DNA of 22,723 nucleotides from the IMG/VR virus record IMGVR_UViG_3300022752_000416, positions 1 to 22,723 of that record, one strand, 5' to 3'. The notes below the pieces were generated by a model that saw only the letters and a list, made by a program, of their open reading frames with translations, searched no databases and was not told the DNA's origin. Numbering within the stretch: position 1 is the first letter of the stretch; every line of letters starts with the position of its first letter. Positions 19,506 through 22,723 of this stretch are shown here, piece after piece. A program made the translations under genes and the position numbers. Origin of the DNA: a virus.

Positions 19506-20160
19506 GCTCTGCCTTTTCCTTCTCGATGTCGCGCATCATCCAGGTATGGTCGTGCTTGAATTCAAAAGTCCCGATGTGGCCTATCTCTTTGCTCACGTCG
19601 TGGTCTATGTAGATTTTATACCCTGCTGCTTGCGCCTTCCGGCAGAAGAAGATGTCCTCACCGATGTAGCCACGCTTGTCGGTACGCCAGGGAGTCTCGA
19701 ACCAAGGTTCTGTCAGCTTCTCAAAGACGTTGCGCTTGATTAGCATCACGCCCATGCCGATGCTGCCAACTTCCTCGATGCCGGTGGACTCTGGCATGGT
19801 GTAGACCAATTCGCGCTCGCCATCTGGCCCATACTTCTGCGCAGTCGGGCCGGTAGGGATTCTCCGGCGTGCGCAGTTGGTCGCCACAATGTCCAGGTCG
19901 TGTTTCAGCAGGCGCTCAACCATGTCCTGCGGGAACGTCATGTCGGAGTCAATGAATAGGATATGGGTGCATCCTTCGCCCATCGCATCCAGCGCCAGAT
20001 CAGCACGCTGGTTCTGGATAAGCGTACCCTGCATGATCTTCAAACTGACTGCATCTGTCGTGTTCAGCGTGTGGTAGCAGACCATATTCACCAGACAGTA
20101 AGTGAAATTGGCGTGAACCATGTCACGGGCTGGCGTGCAGACTGCAATGTAGTTATTCAT
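19495..20160 (-). CDS. GT-A family glycosyltransferase, 221 residues
   Basis: ATG 20160 overlaps the upstream stop (ATGA). The start MNNYIAVCTPARDMVHANFT is the first strand and nucleotide-binding loop typical of GT-A folds. CTHILFIDSDMTFPQDMVER carries the DxD metal motif (Asp71, Asp73), and GYIGEDIFFCRKAQAAGYKI contains the GED segment (Glu168, Asp169) seen before the last helix of GT2-like enzymes, followed by HDVSKEIGHIG with a candidate metal His. It would transfer a sugar from a nucleotide sugar; the acceptor is unknown. Being embedded between the capsid and adaptor genes suggests it modifies a virion protein or acts when these are made. No membrane span. Confidence 0.82.
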   Translation of the reverse strand: MNNYIAVCTPARDMVHANFTYCLVNMVCYHTLNTTDAVSLKIMQGTLIQNQRADLALDAMGEGCTHILFIDSDMTFPQDMVERLLKHDLDIVATNCARRRIPTGPTAQKYGPDGERELVYTMPESTGIEEVGSIGMGVMLIKRNVFEKLTEPWFETPWRTDKRGYIGEDIFFCRKAQAAGYKIYIDHDVSKEIGHIGTFEFKHDHTWMMRDIEKEKAEHGT

Positions 20161-20471
20161 ATTTGTCCAGGTCTCGTTCTAAAAAATCTGTTGTCGGGGT
20201 CATTGAGCCAGCGTTTCATGTACGCCTGATCGTCTAGCTTGCCCTCGGCCTTGAGTTTGTAGTAGACGCCCTCTGGAATGCTGGCGACGTGATGCCACTC
20301 GCCACTCCAATTTGCACGCTCATCTACCTTATTGAAATCCGCTTTGTTTGCTTCAACAACTGCTGTGACATCCTGCTGAGTCTGAATTGTTGCCTGTCCG
20401 GTTTCATCGTTGTAATGCCAAAAGCGGGTAATACCCGCTTCCTTGTTTTCGTCAAATACTTGATTGTTCAT
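20157..20471 (-). CDS. Conserved-looking small protein after the capsid gene, 104 residues
   Basis: ATG 20471 lies just past the run of T that ends the terminator hairpin and has no clear ribosome binding site, so expression is probably lower than that of the capsid gene. The sequence includes FWHYNDETGQATIQTQQDVT, VEANKADFNKVDERANWSGE and, at the end, YMKRWLNDPDNRFFRTRPGQ. The last block (W-L-N-D-P-D-N-R-x-F-R-T-R-P-G) is one I recall in small proteins found in head gene clusters of several phages, function unknown. No signal or catalytic motif. It is coupled to the glycosyltransferase gene. Confidence 0.66.
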   Translation of the reverse strand: MNNQVFDENKEAGITRFWHYNDETGQATIQTQQDVTAVVEANKADFNKVDERANWSGEWHHVASIPEGVYYKLKAEGKLDDQAYMKRWLNDPDNRFFRTRPGQI

Positions 20472-20476
20472 GCGTT

Positions 20477-20506
20477 AAAAAAGGGACCAGGTTGCCCTGA
20501 TCCCTT
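20477..20506 (-). terminator. Rho-independent terminator after the major capsid gene
   Basis: Read on the minus strand, an 11-base stem AAGGGATCAGG, loop GCAA, CCTGGTCCCTT (20506-20481) ends in six T (20482-20477). All pairs are Watson-Crick except one U-G wobble. The hairpin begins eight bases after the capsid stop codon (TAA 20517-20515). On the plus strand the same stem has a C-A mismatch and no T run, so it works for leftward transcription only. It would reduce read-through into the genes that follow, as expected after the most highly expressed gene. Confidence 0.85.
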
Positions 20507-20514
20507 CAAGTTGA

Positions 20515-21477
20515 TTACGAAGTAATCAGGTCAGCAGCCAAACCGTGAGCGTTCTCGGCCAGCACCTTGTGGCCCCACTCCACCAGCAACATACGCTTCT
20601 CAGCGTCGCCGGTCTTAGCGAGTTCAACTTGCTGGTAAGGACGCAGCACAGTCATCTTGGCGTACTCGGGATCCAGCACCCAGGCGTCACGTTCACGTTG
20701 GAACCTGTTCGCAATAACGGCCACGGTTCCGAAATCGCTAACGTAAAGATCAACCGCGCCGATCAAAGTCGCTGGCTTTTCACCGCCATTGATGTTGAAA
20801 CGGCTGGAAGCGATACCAGAGAAACCGCTGACGCGCTGCTTGTTAACAGGACCAGTCATAAGGATCTTTGGAGCGCCGCCAGCAGACCACACTTGCTGAA
20901 TCACATTCTTGAGAATGGTCTCAGTAAAGGTACGGACGTTACCGTCAGTACGGGCGCTGTTTGGCAGCGTGGTGTACGACGGGTTTGTGCCGTTGGTCTG
21001 CATATCTACGTTGGTTTTGACATACGCGCCCAGAGATGCCGTACCGCGTGCGGTGCTGGTGCTTCCAGCAGCAGCCACTGCACCGTTAAGCATGGTGAAC
21101 TCTTGGTCACGTTTCAGTTCGGCGCTACGCTTGGCGATCTGGTAAGCCAGTTCGCTGCGACGGCCAGCCTTGTTGACCACCTCTTCAGTCGCGGACAAGA
21201 TGATGGTCTTGCGCGAAATCTGAGCGTAGTTTTGCAGGCGAACGGTTGCGGTAACAGCGTCAAAAGAGGCGACATCGTCACCCTCAATCTGCTTGTTGGC
21301 TGCGGCTGCGGCCAGTGTGTCGGTCTGATATTCAAACAGCGAATTGCTGATTGACTCGCGACCGATGTTGCTCATGTAAGGAGTTTCTTCGGGAGCGATA
21401 TTGGTGATGATGTTGGACAGATCTTCACGAATACCTTTGGCATCAAAGGTCGTGAAAGTGTTAGTTACGATAGTCAT
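20515..21477 (-). CDS. Major capsid protein (SU10/DUF5309-like), 320 residues
   Basis: ATG 21477 has GAG in GTGAGTACACC as a weak site. MTIVTNTFTTFDAKGIREDL, SNIITNIAPEETPYMSNIGR and FEYQTDTLAAAAANKQIEGD are characteristic of the DUF5309/SU10-like capsid family (HK97 fold); ISRKTIILSATEEVVNKAGR, SELAYQIAKRSAELKRDQEF and the C-terminal DPEYAKMTVLRPYQQVELAK, TGDAEKRMLLVEWGHKVLAE continue the match. Length near 320 is typical. It follows the scaffold gene directly and precedes a strong terminator, the usual arrangement for a gene needed in hundreds of copies per particle. Strong call. Confidence 0.9.
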   Translation of the reverse strand: MTIVTNTFTTFDAKGIREDLSNIITNIAPEETPYMSNIGRESISNSLFEYQTDTLAAAAANKQIEGDDVASFDAVTATVRLQNYAQISRKTIILSATEEVVNKAGRRSELAYQIAKRSAELKRDQEFTMLNGAVAAAGSTSTARGTASLGAYVKTNVDMQTNGTNPSYTTLPNSARTDGNVRTFTETILKNVIQQVWSAGGAPKILMTGPVNKQRVSGFSGIASSRFNINGGEKPATLIGAVDLYVSDFGTVAVIANRFQRERDAWVLDPEYAKMTVLRPYQQVELAKTGDAEKRMLLVEWGHKVLAENAHGLAADLITS

Positions 21478-21484
21478 GGTGTAC

Positions 21485-22441
21485 TCACTTTAATAAAAGT
21501 TCAATTGCGGAGACCGCGTCTTGGACGCGGCCAGTTTTTGCAAGACGTTGTTTTGCACGCGTTGACTCGCTTGTTGTTGAGACTCGACCCGCTGCACCTG
21601 GCTTGGCTGGTCTTGGGCCATTGTTGGTCACCGGCTTGATGTTGCCCCGCTTGGACATCATCTGTTCGTACAGTGCCGCTTTACGCAGCACGTTCACGAC
21701 GCGGTGGTCAAAAATGTTCTTCAGTTCATCAGGCTGAAACCCGGCTTTCTGCCCAAATTCAATGAGTAGCGCTTTCTCTGCCTTGGCCTTGGCGGGGTCC
21801 TTCCACTCGGGTAGGACTTCCATCAATCTGTCTTGCTCTTGAGCAAGAAACGCCTGCATAGACTGCGCCTGTTCTGCGCGGTAGATTTCTGAAAGTCGCT
21901 GCTGTTCGCTCTGAATAGCCGCGTACTTAGTCTGGTTCTCACGCACCAACTCCTTCTGCCTCACCCACTCGATGGGGTCCTCTTGGTAGAGGCGGTCCCA
22001 ATCGATCTGAGGCTCTGCCGCCTGCTGAACTTGCTGCTCCAACTGTCCCAATAACTGCGCGTACTGCGCACGCTCGGCGCGGATGGCCTGGCTCTCTTGC
22101 TCAACTTGCTTGCGCACCTCGGCAATCTGCTGGGTCTTCCGCGTGTAGTCTTGAGTGCGTGAGTAACCTTGCTGGAGTTCGTCAAGCGTTACAGAAACTT
22201 CCTTACCGTCTACCTTGACGGTGAAAGTCTGCGGCTCTTCGCTCTCCTCCGATTCCTCATCTTCCTCTGACTGTTCGGTAGGTGTTTCATCGTCCGATGC
22301 GTCTGCATCACCGGACAATTCCTCATCCACCGCCGCCTCAGTTTCCTGAGATAACGCCTCGTCGGGTAACTTTTCTCCGTCTTCCGGAAGTATCGCCGTG
22401 AGTGCCTGGACTGCTGCGTCCATGTTGAGTGATTCTGTCAT
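21485..22441 (-). CDS. Capsid scaffold protein, 318 residues
   Basis: ATG 22441 overlaps the upstream stop (ATGA). The N-terminal about 70 residues are very acidic (DDETPTEQSEEDEESEESEE), followed by a small strand segment (FTVKVDGKEVSVTLDELQQG) and a long Gln/Glu/Arg-rich coiled-coil region (about residues 95-205, for example VRKQVEQESQAIRAERAQYA). The C-terminus is basic (TRAKQRLAKTGRVQDAVSAI), which in scaffold proteins binds the coat. Low aromatic content, helical build and place between portal-side genes and the capsid gene all agree. The VDGKEVSVTLDELQQGYSR block is common in podovirus scaffolds I recall. Confidence 0.84.
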   Translation of the reverse strand: MTESLNMDAAVQALTAILPEDGEKLPDEALSQETEAAVDEELSGDADASDDETPTEQSEEDEESEESEEPQTFTVKVDGKEVSVTLDELQQGYSRTQDYTRKTQQIAEVRKQVEQESQAIRAERAQYAQLLGQLEQQVQQAAEPQIDWDRLYQEDPIEWVRQKELVRENQTKYAAIQSEQQRLSEIYRAEQAQSMQAFLAQEQDRLMEVLPEWKDPAKAKAEKALLIEFGQKAGFQPDELKNIFDHRVVNVLRKAALYEQMMSKRGNIKPVTNNGPRPAKPGAAGRVSTTSESTRAKQRLAKTGRVQDAVSAIELLLK

Positions 22442-22689
22442 TTATTTACCCGTTCCGCAGCGCGTTGCGCCACTTTTGCGTTGTCGATGGTCTTTGTTAG
22501 TTCATTCTTGAGGTTCTCAATTGCCCTCAATATGGACCAGGCCATCTCGCGTTTTGCGGATTCCTCGGGTTTGCTGCTCTTGAAAATCCAGAGTTGATCG
22601 TTCTCAATCTTGGTGATTGCCGTATTGAACGTCTCATCCTCTAAGAGTTCCTGTGCCTTGCGGCCAGCGCGAATTACTTGATCTGTCAT
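22438..22689 (-). CDS. Small helical head-associated protein, 83 residues
   Basis: ATG 22689 overlaps the stop of the preceding gene (ATGA) and the scaffold start lies in its own stop. The chain is all-helical: VIRAGRKAQELLEDETFNTA, ITKIENDQLWIFKSSKPEES, AKREMAWSILRAIENLKNEL, with a charged tail ending ERVNK. Proteins of this size and style lie between portal and scaffold in many podo-like phages; function unknown. Both starts and stops are coupled, so it is made at a fixed ratio with its neighbours. Confidence 0.68.
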   Translation of the reverse strand: MTDQVIRAGRKAQELLEDETFNTAITKIENDQLWIFKSSKPEESAKREMAWSILRAIENLKNELTKTIDNAKVAQRAAERVNK

Positions 22690-22723
22690 GCCATTCCAGG
22701 TTGGTTGATGGTTGCCTCTCGAT
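22686..22723 (-). CDS. C-terminal end of an upstream structural gene, probably portal (partial)
   Basis: In one minus-strand frame the window edge reads REATINQPGMA followed by TGA at 22688-22686, which overlaps the next start as ATGA, the commonest coupling in this block. The gene body lies outside the window, so no domain can be seen. Portal is the likely identity from the order portal, small protein, scaffold, capsid, but only eleven residues are visible. Confidence 0.45.
   Translation of the reverse strand, partial: REATINQPGMA

Noticed and set aside
20477-20506. Plus-strand reading of the terminator hairpin
   Set aside because: On the plus strand the stem contains a C-A mismatch and lacks a T run after it, and no plus gene leads into it.
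20545-21354. 269-residue open frame antisense to the capsid gene
   Set aside because: The minus-strand product is an unmistakable capsid protein; the antisense frame follows from its codon usage and shows no motif.

Overview
The window is part of the genome of a tailed bacteriophage, most likely a podovirus-like (short-tailed) member of the Caudoviricetes. The evidence is a nearly continuous head-to-tail morphogenesis block on the minus strand with no tape-measure, sheath or tail-tube gene. Instead there are an SU10-like major capsid protein and adaptor, and three large Ala/Gly-rich proteins of the internal-virion (ejection) type. A Gram-negative aquatic host is my inference from the style of the fibre, holin and M15 endolysin genes; the sequence does not name a host. 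There is no integrase, terminase, polymerase, tRNA or CRISPR array in this window.

Layout. Bases 1-486 (minus strand): the 5' part of a RuvC-like resolvase gene, preceded by an overlapping small helix-turn-helix protein. Bases 487-625: a divergent promoter/operator-like region. Bases 626-2041 (plus strand): a compact operon of seven or eight tiny early-type genes, including two or three short membrane peptides and a zinc-ribbon protein, coupled by ATGA-type overlaps. Bases 2038-3307 (minus strand): a remarkable protein with 42 Asp/Glu and no Lys, Arg or His in 96 residues, and an HTH-metallophosphoesterase fusion. Bases 3358-3729 (plus strand): a lone winged-helix protein. Bases 3715-22723 (minus strand, read right to left): the late block.

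Read in the direction of transcription, the late block runs: end of an upstream gene (probably portal), small head-associated protein, scaffold, major capsid protein, a rho-independent terminator, a small conserved protein, a glycosyltransferase, head-tail adaptor, a structural beta protein, a small SH3-like protein, first tail fibre, a 53-residue mini-protein, a second fibre built of exact 20- and 10-residue repeats, and a third fibre with a self-cleaving S74 chaperone. The lysis set follows (TM/coiled-coil protein, exported small protein, two holin-like proteins, M15 peptidase). Then come a C1q/TNF-like jelly-roll protein, a probable tail hub/stabilisation protein, a GNAT-like protein, a Gly-rich repeat protein and three candidate ejection proteins.

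Most neighbours on the minus strand overlap by 1-11 bases or have a stop codon inside the next ribosome binding site, so translation is probably coupled. The one clear transcriptional brake is the hairpin just after the capsid gene. The least explained features are the hyper-acidic protein, the 20-/10-residue repeat fibre, the silent-only duplicated peptide in the Gly-rich protein, and the cluster of tiny early membrane peptides.
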